From Fischerella sp. JS2 (GTDB lineage Bacteria; Cyanobacteriota; Cyanobacteriia; Cyanobacteriales; Nostocaceae), in contig NZ_CP135918.1 of the NCBI RefSeq assembly GCF_032393985.1, positions 1,550,001 to 1,614,000 of the forward strand: a stretch of DNA of 64,000 bases, in the 5' to 3' direction. Of the stretch, positions 45,555 through 55,837 are shown piece after piece. How positions within the stretch are numbered: position 1 is the stretch's first letter; each line of letters opens with the position of its first letter. Both the position numbers and the translations under genes were made by a program. Below the pieces are notes generated by a model. The model saw only the letters and a program-made list of their open reading frames with translations. It ran no database searches and was not told where the DNA came from.

Positions 45555-46631
45555 TTATAGCTCTTGGTTCATCCTATTAAATTGGGTCTTAGAAAAATCA
45601 CTAGCCCTACCGATGCGAATTCCCTGTGGTGTGACATAAGCCACCTCAGGATAAAATTGCATCGGTAATTTTTCTGGCGCTCTAGCAACAGCATCTGCGA
45701 TCCGCAACTGGGTTGGTTCCATTTGCAAAGCCATAATCAGACACTCACGATTACCTCCAGCACCAGCATGAGCAACTCCTCGGAGACGACCCCAAACGAG
45801 AATATCACCATCTGCAACTACGATACCACCTGGATTTACATCTCCTAAAATAATTACGCTACCAGGATGGCGAATTTCTACACCAGAACGCACCGTCATT
45901 TCTAGATATAGCGCTTCTTTCGCGGGTTTTTTGCTAACTTTGGATTCAGAAGCCAGGATATTTTCTCGTTGTATTTGTTCAACAGAGTAACCAGCAGTAG
46001 CTGCTGCGATCGCTGTTTGGCGACGACTGGTAGCAACCGATTTCAGTTGCATTTGCACTTCGCTCAAAGTTTCAGCAAGTTGTTGCAGTTGTCTTGCATC
46101 TAAAAGGCGATCGCCTGCTACCAAATGCACAGGAGTATTAGGTGCAGTAAAGCGATCGCTAGCATTGAGTCTTAGCTTTAATTGTTGCCAAATTTCATTC
46201 CAATTGCGTTCCGAAGCAGACAGTTGCGATTCTGTGGGTAAAATTAATAAAAATCTTCCCTCCTCTGTTTTCATTTGAACTTGGATATTTTTATTGACCC
46301 CATTTTCCGGTGGAGGTGATTTAGGGGGTTCTTTATCCACAAGGTCAACAGGCAATTGTGCATCCACAACTGAATCAGACTCTACATTAGCAACAGCAGA
46401 ATTTGATTCTGATTCAGTCAGAACAGAATTGGACTTTAAATACAGTAGAACAGAATTGATCTCCGCTTCTGGAAGTATAGAAGTTGACTCCGTATCAGCA
46501 GCTACAACAGATTTTGTCTCTGTATCAGCAACATTAAACTTTACCTCTACATCACAAAGGCTGGAGATTGATTCTGTATCATCAACAGCAGAATTTGACT
46601 TGAGATTGGGGATAGCAGAATCAGAACTCAT
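45555..46631 (-). CDS. minC: Septum site-determining protein MinC
   Basis: 358 residues. The C-terminal MinC domain (about 240-350: VRSGVEIRHPGSVIILGDVNPGG, WGRLRGVAHAGAGG) is conserved. The N-terminal FtsZ-inhibitor domain starts near 115. The first ~95 residues are a Ser/Asp/Glu/Val-rich extension with imperfect repeats (LKSNSAV, LKSNSVL, ESNSAVANVESDSVV). It inhibits FtsZ assembly at the poles with MinD. First gene of the minCDE operon. Confidence 0.9.
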   Translation of the reverse strand: MSSDSAIPNLKSNSAVDDTESISSLCDVEVKFNVADTETKSVVAADTESTSILPEAEINSVLLYLKSNSVLTESESNSAVANVESDSVVDAQLPVDLVDKEPPKSPPPENGVNKNIQVQMKTEEGRFLLILPTESQLSASERNWNEIWQQLKLRLNASDRFTAPNTPVHLVAGDRLLDARQLQQLAETLSEVQMQLKSVATSRRQTAIAAATAGYSVEQIQRENILASESKVSKKPAKEALYLEMTVRSGVEIRHPGSVIILGDVNPGGIVVADGDILVWGRLRGVAHAGAGGNRECLIMALQMEPTQLRIADAVARAPEKLPMQFYPEVAYVTPQGIRIGRASDFSKTQFNRMNQEL

Positions 46632-46962
46632 GCAGCATTAGCCTAAAGAGAGAAACTGAGCAATTACCAATATTAAATTATTTGTCTTTGGTACTGCCTT
46701 CTCGAAAGTTGCAAATTATGAAACTGACCTGAGGCAGAACGAATTCTTTTGTTGAAATCACGTTAATAATGGATGTTTACCCTGGCTTGGTATAAGAATT
46801 TAGCACAAATTATTCCCAAATGTTGGGAGCTATATTAACAACAAACATTTTCGAATAAACGCAAATGACTAAAAATTTTTAGTATAAATTTTTTATAAAA
46901 CCTTCAGTATTACTGCTTTTCTTCAGTCCGTTTCCAATTAAGCTAACGAAATCACTTAATTT

Positions 46963-46994
46963 AAAATCAAAGTATAAATTTATACTTTGATTTT
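46963..46994. promoter_or_regulatory. 32-bp perfect palindrome in the minC-subtilase intergenic region
   Basis: AAAATCAAAGTATAAA followed by its exact reverse complement (46963-46978, 46979-46994). It lies between the divergent minC and protease genes, 330 bases from minC and 180 from the protease. It could be an operator, a cruciform or part of a bidirectional terminator. No T-run symmetry beyond the arms is present. The rest of 46632-47176 is featureless A/T-rich DNA. Confidence 0.6.
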
Positions 46995-47176
46995 TGATGT
47001 TATGTAAATTTATTGAACAATAGCTTCTTGTTTAACCGTTGAAATACGAACTGAGACAAATTGTGATGGTATTTTTTATTTTATGGGTTGCACTAGCAGT
47101 TCTCTTTTTATCCAAATTCCAATAATATTAAGTTCCTCGTTTAGAAGGATTTTTTGTCTAACAAGGATCATCAGTA

Positions 47177-48592
47177 ATGAAATTAGGTTTAACGATCCAT
47201 TCATGTTTATTATACTTTTCCTGTTTTTCATATTTATCTATAGCCCTTGTCAGCTTTAAAACGTTGATAGCTCCTGCTCATGCTCAGATCAGACCTCCCA
47301 CTAATGGCTTTGGACAAACCAAAAATCTAGACTTTGATAACCTAATTTCTAAAGCAAATAAATACGGCACAGTCAGAGTCATCATTGGTTTAAGAACAAA
47401 TTTTATACCTGAAGGTAGACTAGCAACTCCTTTGGCTCAGAGTCAAAGAACAGCGATCGCCCAAACACAAAATCTCATCTTGAGCAAGCTTTTAACTTAC
47501 AAACCTACTGCAATCACCAAGTTTAAGACGATTCCCTACTTTGCTGCCAAGCTCAATGCTCGAGCTTTGACGGCTCTTGAGTCTGATCCAAATCTCATCA
47601 GTATCCAAGAGGACATAGCTGTACCAGCGACGCTGACAGAAAGTATTTCCGTAATTAAAGCTAACAGCGCTTGGGAAAGCGGGTTCACGGGTGCAGGGCA
47701 AACAGTTGCTATCCTAGATACAGGTGTAGATTCCAGCCATCCTTTTTTAGCAGGTAAGGTAATTTCAGAAGCCTGTTACTCAACAAATGATTCAGCTTAC
47801 GACAGTACAAGCTTATGCCCAAATGGATCGACTCAACAGGTGGGTACTGGTTCCGCAGTTAATTGCACCACTATAATTGTTGATTGCAATCATGGCACTC
47901 ATGTGGCTGGGATTGCTGCGGGTAAAGGGCCTAACTTTTCTGGGGTTGCTAAGGACGCTAAAATCATTGCAATTCAAATCTTCTCTCGGTTTAATTCTGC
48001 TAAAGCGTGCGATCCGCTTCCAGCACCCTGCATCTTGAGTTATGCCAGTGATCAAATACGAGCTCTAGAACAGGTTTATAACCTCCGTTCCAGTTTCACA
48101 ATTGCAGCAGCTAACATGAGTTTGGGAGGGGGTAGCTATACGACTAACTGTGATGCTGGCTATGGAAACCTCAAAGCAATCATCGATAACCTGCGTTCTG
48201 TTGGTATAGCTACTATCATTGCTGCCGGAAATGATGGTAGCATCAACGGTCTGAGTTTCCCTGCTTGCATCTCATCAGCGATTAGTGTTGGTTCTACCAA
48301 AGACGGTAGTTCTGTCGGTGCTGTTGATGAAGTATCGAGTTATTCTAACAGTGCTTCATTTCTATCTCTTCTGGCTCCAGGAGAGGCAATCTACTCCTCG
48401 GTTCCGGGTGGTAATTATGCTAATTACTATGGAACTTCAATGGCGGCTCCCCATGTAACAGGAGCTTGGGCTATTTTTAAACAGAAGAACCCATCAGCTA
48501 CTGTTGCAGACACTCTTGCAAATTTTCAAAACACAGGCATTCCTATAACTGATCCTAGAAATGGTATTCAAAAATCACGTATCCGTCTTTGA
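47177..48592 (+). CDS. Secreted S8 subtilisin-family serine peptidase
   Basis: 471 residues with an N-terminal signal region (about 1-38, ending near AHAQ). An inhibitor-I9-like propeptide follows, then the catalytic triad: Asp in AILDTGVDSSH (about 180), His in NHGTHVAGIAAG (about 238) and Ser in YGTSMAAPHVTG (about 418), with the oxyanion AAGNDG. Six or more Cys in the catalytic part suggest disulphides, consistent with an extracellular enzyme. No C-terminal extension. It stands alone. Confidence 0.93.
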   Translation: MKLGLTIHSCLLYFSCFSYLSIALVSFKTLIAPAHAQIRPPTNGFGQTKNLDFDNLISKANKYGTVRVIIGLRTNFIPEGRLATPLAQSQRTAIAQTQNLILSKLLTYKPTAITKFKTIPYFAAKLNARALTALESDPNLISIQEDIAVPATLTESISVIKANSAWESGFTGAGQTVAILDTGVDSSHPFLAGKVISEACYSTNDSAYDSTSLCPNGSTQQVGTGSAVNCTTIIVDCNHGTHVAGIAAGKGPNFSGVAKDAKIIAIQIFSRFNSAKACDPLPAPCILSYASDQIRALEQVYNLRSSFTIAAANMSLGGGSYTTNCDAGYGNLKAIIDNLRSVGIATIIAAGNDGSINGLSFPACISSAISVGSTKDGSSVGAVDEVSSYSNSASFLSLLAPGEAIYSSVPGGNYANYYGTSMAAPHVTGAWAIFKQKNPSATVADTLANFQNTGIPITDPRNGIQKSRIRL

Positions 48593-48736
48593 AAATAGGG
48601 ATTGGGATCGGGGATAGGGGATCAAAGATCGGGAATGAGGCATGAATCAGTTAACAGTGTAGACGCGCTCATAGGCTTCCCGTAGGGTACAGTAACCAGT
48701 TTAGTTTGATAACTGATAACTGATTAGTTGTCTCCC

Positions 48737-50083
48737 TTATTTAGTTTTTTGACTCAGCCGTTGATATACAATTGCTAAGCCATTAGTATCACCCACGTTA
48801 CCTGGAAATAGTACCACTGGTAAATTAGGAAATTGGGGATGGTCAGCAGGAGTCCGCACCATTGAACAACCTGGTAAGATTTGACCAAGTAACCGAGCAG
48901 AAGTCAAGGCTAACCCTGTACTCAAAACATCGTTAGAAGTGATACCACCTTTACTGATTAAAAACCCTAAATCTGTCGGCAAACCCCGTACAACATCCAT
49001 CAATAAATGGGAAACCTTAGCCCCAAATTGTAAGCGTGTATTTACATCTTTAAAAGTAAGTTCTTGGCGACTGGTGTAAACTACTGGTGTTTTGCCTGCT
49101 GCATAGGCAGTATGAACGCTTGCGAGAACTTCGGTTAACAATGTGGCAGATTGATCCACATTATCTAACAAACGCGCCACATCAACTCCAACCCCGAATG
49201 TACCTTCTGCTTTTAGTAGTGTTTCTAGCTGCTGAGTAGTCTTTTTGACATGAGAACCCACAATTACTGCTCCTGGTTTGCCATTGCGTACATACTCAGC
49301 CATATTTTCTGGAGCGATCGCTTGCGGGGGTAAAGCAGCCAAAGCAGTTAAGATACTGGCAGCACTGCGAAATAAAAAGCGTTTTCCTTGACTTACTGCC
49401 AATAACACATCTTGGGCAAAACGATCTAAATCTGCTTGAGTTTCTCCATCTACAACACAGCACTGATTGTCACTCAGATTCATCAAGGCTTCTAAGCTGC
49501 CATTACGGATATCTGCAAGTAAAAATCTTTTTACGGAATCTGCCTTGATCCGCCCTTGTGTTTTTTCTTCCACATATTGAGGTAAGTAACTGTGATGGTA
49601 GCCAAACACAGAATCACGAGCGAATTCTGTTTCATGAACAGGTTTAGGAACACCATCAACAATGAGATAATGTATGCTGTTGCGGGTGATACGTCCACCT
49701 TCAAAAAATGCTGGCACAAGAAAGTGAGCATCAAAAGGGCCGAGTTCTTGGGCTATAACATCAGTTTCTATCGGGTAATGTCCCCGCAAAGTCGAGTCAG
49801 AACGACTGACGATGAGAAATCCCTCTCTATCCTCTGCTTGCGGGAGTGGGGGGGTAGTTGCTAAAGCTGCTTGCAAATTCTGACAAACTTCCTTGGTGAC
49901 AGAAGCAGCTGATTCAGGCGGTAATGCTCTTGTATTTGTTAATACAAAGAAAATTGGTGCATCGTCTTGCAATCCCAGGTGTAAAGTGTCCACATCCCAA
50001 CGCATTAGCAGCAAACAACTGTGGACTGTTTGCGAACCGGTGGGATCATCATCAAGGACGATTATTTTTGGTTTTATGGTCAT
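48737..50083 (-). CDS. Four-carbon acid sugar kinase family protein (DUF1537)
   Basis: 448 residues. Begins VLDDDPTGSQTVHSC, a DUF1537 nucleotide-binding/substrate loop, has RSDSTLRGHYPIETDVI and VVDGETQADLDRF, and in the C-terminal kinase domain GSHVKKTTQQ and ISKGGITSNDVLSTGL. The family phosphorylates C4 acid sugars such as D-erythronate or D-threonate in other bacteria; the substrate here is unknown. Confidence 0.9.
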   Translation of the reverse strand: MTIKPKIIVLDDDPTGSQTVHSCLLLMRWDVDTLHLGLQDDAPIFFVLTNTRALPPESAASVTKEVCQNLQAALATTPPLPQAEDREGFLIVSRSDSTLRGHYPIETDVIAQELGPFDAHFLVPAFFEGGRITRNSIHYLIVDGVPKPVHETEFARDSVFGYHHSYLPQYVEEKTQGRIKADSVKRFLLADIRNGSLEALMNLSDNQCCVVDGETQADLDRFAQDVLLAVSQGKRFLFRSAASILTALAALPPQAIAPENMAEYVRNGKPGAVIVGSHVKKTTQQLETLLKAEGTFGVGVDVARLLDNVDQSATLLTEVLASVHTAYAAGKTPVVYTSRQELTFKDVNTRLQFGAKVSHLLMDVVRGLPTDLGFLISKGGITSNDVLSTGLALTSARLLGQILPGCSMVRTPADHPQFPNLPVVLFPGNVGDTNGLAIVYQRLSQKTK

Positions 50084-50090
50084 TTTTATA

Positions 50091-50753
50091 TTAAGGGAGT
50101 GACTGTTGGAATTTTCTTATCTGGCTTTGTACATCCAAGTCAATCTGCAATGACTGATTGAGAATTTGAGCATATTCTCTGGAACTGGTAATTTGTAAGG
50201 CTTGGAGATTAGCTAAATTATTAACGAACAGTTCTTGTTGCTCAGGAAGCAGTTTTTTATTATCTCTTAATATTCGCTCGATTTTCAAAGCACGAACTAA
50301 ATCTTCTCTGACCAATTCCAGTGCAGTAATAACAGTTTGTCTTTCATTGATATTATTTTCTGAATTTTCAGAAACTGCTAGCTGATCGAGATTATCTACC
50401 GCTTGCACAACTGCATGATATTTATCAACTTCATTTAAAAGAATTATCAATGTCTTAGGATAACGAAAACGTCGCCACAACCAACGCCCAACGATAACTG
50501 CAATTGCAACAGCGATTAGTAAAACGATTCCTATGCCAATATTGGAACCAATCGTTAGAGTAATTAACGCATAAAGCAAGCCGCCAATCAATAAAACTAG
50601 CAACAGTGTTTCCCGCACTTCCTTCATCAAAAATGCAAATCGCTGTCCACGATTTGCCATCATAGAAGGTAGGAGAAAAATTTCTGGTTTGACACCAGTT
50701 AAACGTTTTAGTTCTCCCTTAGTTATTTCCAAGCCTAGTAAGTCAGGCTGCAC
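50091..50753 (-). CDS. Conserved-type membrane protein of unknown function
   Basis: 220 residues, GTG start. Two central hydrophobic segments (ETLLLVLLIGGLLYALITLTI and GIVLLIAVAIAVIVGRWLW) sit between a soluble N-terminus and a long helical C-terminus (about 110-220), which is Leu/Glu/Gln-rich. I recognise no domain. It stops 7 bases upstream of the DUF1537 gene on the same strand, so the two are probably co-transcribed. Confidence 0.7.
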   Translation of the reverse strand: MQPDLLGLEITKGELKRLTGVKPEIFLLPSMMANRGQRFAFLMKEVRETLLLVLLIGGLLYALITLTIGSNIGIGIVLLIAVAIAVIVGRWLWRRFRYPKTLIILLNEVDKYHAVVQAVDNLDQLAVSENSENNINERQTVITALELVREDLVRALKIERILRDNKKLLPEQQELFVNNLANLQALQITSSREYAQILNQSLQIDLDVQSQIRKFQQSLP

Positions 50754-50894
50754 GGCCTAGATACTCCCTTCATAGTGCAAGTTGCGTGTTTCTCGTATTT
50801 TAATTTTAAAAAACAAATTAAATTTGCTTTTGTGGCTGCTACAGGAATAAAAAAGTACTTAGGAAGAGTTTAAGCGATCGCCCAGCGTTTTTGG

Positions 50895-51105
50895 GAGAAA
50901 CGAACACTCTCTTGAAAAGCTTTGAGGTTCCCTCCGGGACGCTGCGCGTAGGCGCGTAAGCGACTTCTCGTAAGAGTACGGAGGAAACCTCCGCACCCTA
51001 GCCTTAAGCCACTCCGTGTCTACAAACTTTTCGCAGATGCACACAGATAAACACCGATAATCTATCTGTGTGTATCTGTGTGTATCGGTGGTCGATATGC
51101 TTGAT
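50895..51105. repeat. Dispersed palindromic repeat, copy B
   Basis: Shares CACTCTCTTG, AAAGCTTT and GATGCACACAGAT with 345-480. It contains hairpins such as GGTTCCCTCCGGGA and GGAGGAAACCTCC and ends in a TCTGTGTGTA tandem (51065-51090). A reverse-strand frame over it is not a gene. Confidence 0.55.
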
Positions 51106-51119
51106 CTTATCTGCTAAAT

Positions 51120-52409
51120 TCAAGGATACAAGCCTCTATCAGTAAGCGCTTGGGCAACCCGACCAACTCCCAAAGTATAAGCTGCCAACCTTAGAGAAAT
51201 TTGCCTTGTCTTTGAGTGTTTGATCACTTGGCGATATGCTTGCACCATTAAGTGTTCCATTTCACGGTTAACGCGTTCCTCATCCCAAAATACGTAAGAA
51301 AGACCTTGCACCCACTCTAGATAACTCACCACTACGCCGCCAGCGTTTGCTAAGATGTCCGGTAATACAGTTACACCCCGTGCTTCTAGTGCTTGGCTTG
51401 CCATTAGAGTTACTGGGCCATTAGCCGCCTCTGCAACTATCTTGGCTTGCACCTGATTTACATTTTCTTCTGTAATCTGGTTTTCCAAAGCTGCGGGAAT
51501 CAACACATCACAGGGTAAAGTTAGTAACTCAGCATTGCTAATTGGTACTGCATCTGGGAAACCAACAACACTTCTACGGTTCTCAGTCGCATAAGCTTTC
51601 AAAGCAGGGATATCAAGACCTTCTTTGGAATAAACTCCTCCAGATCCAGTCGCAACAGCTATCACCTTCGCTCCGGCTTCGTGGAATAATAAAGCCGCTG
51701 CCCCGCCTACATTCCCGAAACCCTGGATCACTACTCGCACATCCGCTAAGGATTTACCTCGATCAACTAGCGTTTCCCTAACAATAATCATTACGCCGCG
51801 TCCCGTTGCCATTTCCCGTCCCCGTGAACCACCGATAGACAGGGGTTTACCAGTTACAACTCCTGGCACAGCATGACCAACATTCACAGAGTAAGTATCC
51901 ATCATCCAAGCCATTTCCCGGGCAGAAGTACCCATATCCGGTGCAGGGATGTCTATACTAGGTCCAATATCTTTGATTAATTCGCTGGTGTAACGTCGTG
52001 TGATTCGTTCTAGTTCACCAACACTGTAACGTTTTGGATCTAGAGCAATGCCTCCTTTAGCACCACCGTAGGGAATACCAAGTAGCGCACATTTCCAGGT
52101 CATTAACATTGCCAAAGCTGATACCTCTCGTAGCGTCACCGCCGGATGGTAACGAGTCCCACCCTTATAGGGACCTAAAACATCGCAGTGCTGCACCCGA
52201 TGTCCTGCCAAAATCTGTATTTCGCCACTATCCCGTTTTACGGGAATCGACACTGTAACTACTTTACGTGGATGACTAAGTACTTCCAACAGACCTTGAT
52301 CTAGCTTTAATTCTCGTCCTGCTGCTTCCAGGTAGCTACAAGCCTGGTCTAGTGGGCAAATATACGCTGGAGAAGGAGCTTCCAGTGGTTGTAGAGATGT
52401 TGAAATCAT
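51120..52409 (-). CDS. gdhA: Glutamate dehydrogenase (Glu/Leu/Phe/Val dehydrogenase family)
   Basis: 429 residues from ATG 52409 (GGGAG upstream). Interconverts glutamate and 2-oxoglutarate plus ammonium, NAD(P)-dependent. Substrate motifs: GPYKGGTRYHPAVTLREV, CALLGIPYGGAKGGI with catalytic Lys, DIPAPDMGT; the nucleotide fold is VVIQGFGNVGGAAALLF. Cofactor preference is not readable. Confidence 0.92.
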   Translation of the reverse strand: MISTSLQPLEAPSPAYICPLDQACSYLEAAGRELKLDQGLLEVLSHPRKVVTVSIPVKRDSGEIQILAGHRVQHCDVLGPYKGGTRYHPAVTLREVSALAMLMTWKCALLGIPYGGAKGGIALDPKRYSVGELERITRRYTSELIKDIGPSIDIPAPDMGTSAREMAWMMDTYSVNVGHAVPGVVTGKPLSIGGSRGREMATGRGVMIIVRETLVDRGKSLADVRVVIQGFGNVGGAAALLFHEAGAKVIAVATGSGGVYSKEGLDIPALKAYATENRRSVVGFPDAVPISNAELLTLPCDVLIPAALENQITEENVNQVQAKIVAEAANGPVTLMASQALEARGVTVLPDILANAGGVVVSYLEWVQGLSYVFWDEERVNREMEHLMVQAYRQVIKHSKTRQISLRLAAYTLGVGRVAQALTDRGLYP

Positions 52410-52421
52410 AGATTCTCCCAA

Positions 52422-52721
52422 TCACGGTTCTACAAAATCCTTATCGAACCGGATCTGTATGTCTAGACTAGCCTTTTTTTTAGAAAAAAATAGAAATTTT
52501 GTAGTTTATGTTACATTTTTCTCTAGATGTAGCTTTTTTGGCTAGTCCAAAGGTAGTAAGATAGTGTAACCAGAGATACACATAGATGAACACAGATAAA
52601 AAACATACTTGTTATCTGTGTTCATTTCCTATTTGATTTTGTCTTTGAAGTGAAAAAATAGTTAAGTTTGCCCCTTGGCTTTGGTAATTATTCACTACAA
52701 AGATACTAAGACACAAAGAAT
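52422..52721. other. Intergenic region with a degenerate ATCTGTGTTC repeat
   Basis: About 300 bases between gdhA and the carotenoid oxygenase. It contains CACATAGATGAACACAGATA and its near mirror TATCTGTGTTCATTT, repeat types that recur at 480, 51060 and 61840. No gene seen. Confidence 0.4.
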
Positions 52722-54227
52722 TTAAACAAACACTTCAGGAGTAAAGTTACCGTGTAAACCATAAGGGATATGGTGTTTTAGATGTAATTTTGCTACTGCC
52801 CCCTGGTTGAAATTACGGCCATCTAAAATTACAACATCTGAGCGATCGCAACTAGCATCATAAACCAAAGCTAACACCCAACCATCGTCTTCCCTTTGAG
52901 AATAGGGACGGGGTACAAATACTGGTTCGCTAGCAAAGCCTCTGGGTGCAGCACTCCATAATTGCCGTTCTCCTGACTCCAGATCCATCTTCAAAAACGC
53001 TTGCAAGGGAGCATTACCACTAGGAGCATGAGCAGCACCAATATACAAATAGCGATGCGATCGCCCAACTTTTTGAGGATGCAAAGTCGGAAATTCACAA
53101 CAACGGCTTTCTAACAAGTTTCTCCGTACAGTCTGTTCTTGGAGATTGAGGTGAAAACGCCAGAGTTGTCCAGGCTTGAGAGCATCAAAATTAGTCTGTC
53201 GAAAATCACTTTCTGGTTCAACTTCTGGTAGAGATTCGTAACAAATAGAGTCGATGATAATCTCGTTACCTTGTTCAAAAGCATTGGCATGGTGAAACAC
53301 AAACCCAGAATGAGTTTCGAGAATTTGCACTCCCCTTAGTCCGTCCTTATTAAGGGTTCGGCGAGGAATAATAATCACTCGCGTCGGTTGATTGGGTTGA
53401 AACTTAATACATTCGCCTGCACCACGCATTCCCAATGCAAAAGGTATGGGATTAAAAGTTACAGGATTATAAAAGAATATGCAGTAATTCGGAGTAATAG
53501 CAAAATCGTGGATAAAAGCGAAACCTGGTACACTATGGGCGTGCTTTCTAATAATCTTGCCTTTTGTGTCTAACTCAAAAATAGTAAAAGTTGTAGATAG
53601 ACCCGGCTTGATAGAAAAGTTTACTAAACAAGGTTTACCATCATCAAACTCACAACTAGGATCAAAACGGGGATGGGCGCTAAAAGCTTCACCTTCTGAC
53701 AGCACACCGTTAAAGTATTCCTTGCCCAAAGTTTCTAGTGTATGGGGATCGAGGCGATGGGGTTCTGCTGCTTCCCAAAGAGCCAGTAGCTTATTACCCC
53801 AGTAGATGACATTAGTATTAGCAATATTTTTGAGTTTAAAGTCGAAGGCATTGGCAAGCCAACCCCCTGGTTTTTGTGTGCCAAAAACACCTCGATAGAG
53901 AAGTTTGCCGGCTTTTTGTTCTTCCAAATATCCAGCAGTACGGACAAAGCGATTGCGGAAGTGAGCGCGACCATTTGCAAATGTAATGCGGCTAATCATC
54001 CCATCTCCATCAAAGGGATGATGAATTGGTTGCCCATTTATATCTAGTAAACCAGGGCCATTTCTGAACAACGTGCCGTTAAGTTCTGGTGGAATTTGCC
54101 CTTCTATATCATCTATCCAATAATCAAATTCTTGTTTTAAAGATTTATATCCACCTTGCCAATCATTACGGCTATAGGATTTTGTTGAGGTATGAGAATT
54201 TTGTTCTTGAGTTCCTAAAGTTTGCAT
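52722..54227 (-). CDS. Carotenoid cleavage oxygenase (RPE65/CCD family)
   Basis: 501 residues. Iron-binding His residues are in AHPRFDPS (about 193), HDFAITPNY, FHHANAFE and the C-terminal HGNFTPEVFV. The beta-propeller repeats, NGTLFRNGPG and HPFDGDGMI, are typical. It cleaves carotenoids or apocarotenoids to aldehydes. Whether it forms retinal (ACO type) or cleaves elsewhere (NSC1 type) cannot be read from sequence. Confidence 0.93.
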   Translation of the reverse strand: MQTLGTQEQNSHTSTKSYSRNDWQGGYKSLKQEFDYWIDDIEGQIPPELNGTLFRNGPGLLDINGQPIHHPFDGDGMISRITFANGRAHFRNRFVRTAGYLEEQKAGKLLYRGVFGTQKPGGWLANAFDFKLKNIANTNVIYWGNKLLALWEAAEPHRLDPHTLETLGKEYFNGVLSEGEAFSAHPRFDPSCEFDDGKPCLVNFSIKPGLSTTFTIFELDTKGKIIRKHAHSVPGFAFIHDFAITPNYCIFFYNPVTFNPIPFALGMRGAGECIKFQPNQPTRVIIIPRRTLNKDGLRGVQILETHSGFVFHHANAFEQGNEIIIDSICYESLPEVEPESDFRQTNFDALKPGQLWRFHLNLQEQTVRRNLLESRCCEFPTLHPQKVGRSHRYLYIGAAHAPSGNAPLQAFLKMDLESGERQLWSAAPRGFASEPVFVPRPYSQREDDGWVLALVYDASCDRSDVVILDGRNFNQGAVAKLHLKHHIPYGLHGNFTPEVFV

Positions 54228-54394
54228 GTCTTGAAATGGAATTGGGGATAGGGGATAGGTGATAGGAGATTGGGGACAAGGGAGACACGGGAGAAAAGGG
54301 GGACAAATAATCAGTTATCAGTTATCAGTTCTCAAATTAAACTGATCACTGTACCCTAGGGAAGCCTATGAACGCGTCTACACTGTTCACTGAT

Positions 54395-55837
54395 TCAGTC
54401 CCTAGCTACTTCCGACTCTAGTTCTCGTAGCATTAACTCTGGCATCATGTTGGCTACAAAAGATTCTTCATGATCTGGTACTGAGGCTGGTGGTAAATTC
54501 TTAGGTGTCTTGGTTTGAGAATCAGCAGCAGGCAACCAGTTGAGAAATGGTAGCGGTAATAAGGTACTGATGTTAGTCAGAATTACTAAAAGCCAGAGGT
54601 TTTCAAAATTTGTTTCTGTAATTCCGAACCAATGCATTAATATTGCACCGAACTCGTAGGAAAGCAGTCCTGCTAAGTTAGTCACTGACATTAACAGGGC
54701 AAATAATGTTGCTTCGACTCCTGATGGACAAAGTCTGGCTGCTAGTACCAACACTGGCATGTAGGCAATTTGTCCCATGACTGTAAGAATCAGGCTGTCA
54801 CCTAAACTAAACCAGTGATCATCGATGCCTAAGGCGCGGTTTGTGTGAGTTACCAACAGCAACATCGTCATTCCTAAAGTGGCTGAAAGCACAGTACTCC
54901 AACCAAAAATGACGCGAAAGGGGACGGTTTTGAGAAAACGTTGGAAGATCCAGATACCTACTAAGGAAGCAACGCTAGTTACTAAGCGGACTCGCCCTAA
55001 AAACTCTGGTTGAAAATGCAATTCATTTGTAGTGAAGAAGAAAAAGGCCGATTCCGCAGTTGGCGTAGCTTGCCAGATGAAGAGAAATGCCGTCGGTAGC
55101 CAAATAGCTTTTTGAGTAATTGCTTGGCGCAGTTGTCCCAGCTGATGCTGGATTGATCGCAAGTTGGTGTGATCATTTTCACTCTCATCCTGACTTACAG
55201 GAGATTCGGCTATACACCAAGCTACTGCTGAAACTATGAGGGGAAAAGAGGCAGTAATCCAAAATACGGTGCGATTACTAAAATGCTCTAACAGTACACC
55301 ACTAAAGTAAGCAGTAATCAAACCACCAAAGGCAGAAGCACCCCAGCATAAAGATTGTAAGGAACCTGCTTCTGCTTGAGATTCTACTCTTGCTCGTTCA
55401 ACAACTAATGAGTCAACGATGACGTCACTGACAGCAACAGATAAAGAACCAAGAGCGATCGCTGCTGTTGCAACTACGGGTGTGTGAACAATTGTTGCTA
55501 AGCTCACCCAAGAAGCCGCTCCCATTATGCCTGATAACACCAAGTATGGGCGTCGTCGATAGCCAAAGATGGGAAAGCCATCAGAAATAAAACCAAATAG
55601 TGGTTTGACTATCCAGGGTAGAGCAACTATACCCATCAAGGCTGATACCTGGGCTGGCGTTAAGCCTAGTTCATCTTTGAGAAAAAAGCTGACGGCTAAA
55701 CGTGCCAACCCTAAAATTCCTTGGACAAAGTAAACCGTAAGAATGGCAATTAACTCAGCAGTTGGTTCGTTGCCAAAAAAAATCTTTTCTTTTATAGATT
55801 CTTTGACCTTGGACAAGCCAGAGGAGGAAACCAGCAT
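54395..55837 (-). CDS. Folate/biopterin transporter (FBT) family MFS protein
   Basis: 480 residues with about 12 hydrophobic segments. The N-terminal FVQGILGLARLAVSFFLKDELGLTPAQ and PWIVKPLFGFISDGFPIFGYRRRPYL are characteristic of the FBT/BT1 family (Synechocystis slr0642 type). It probably imports folates or pterins across the inner membrane. It is on the same strand as the carotenoid oxygenase but 167 bases upstream, with a repeat between. Confidence 0.92.
   Translation of the reverse strand: MLVSSSGLSKVKESIKEKIFFGNEPTAELIAILTVYFVQGILGLARLAVSFFLKDELGLTPAQVSALMGIVALPWIVKPLFGFISDGFPIFGYRRRPYLVLSGIMGAASWVSLATIVHTPVVATAAIALGSLSVAVSDVIVDSLVVERARVESQAEAGSLQSLCWGASAFGGLITAYFSGVLLEHFSNRTVFWITASFPLIVSAVAWCIAESPVSQDESENDHTNLRSIQHQLGQLRQAITQKAIWLPTAFLFIWQATPTAESAFFFFTTNELHFQPEFLGRVRLVTSVASLVGIWIFQRFLKTVPFRVIFGWSTVLSATLGMTMLLLVTHTNRALGIDDHWFSLGDSLILTVMGQIAYMPVLVLAARLCPSGVEATLFALLMSVTNLAGLLSYEFGAILMHWFGITETNFENLWLLVILTNISTLLPLPFLNWLPAADSQTKTPKNLPPASVPDHEESFVANMMPELMLRELESEVARD

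Noticed and set aside
50859-51044. 61-codon reverse-strand frame
   Set aside because: Lies in a palindromic dispersed repeat.
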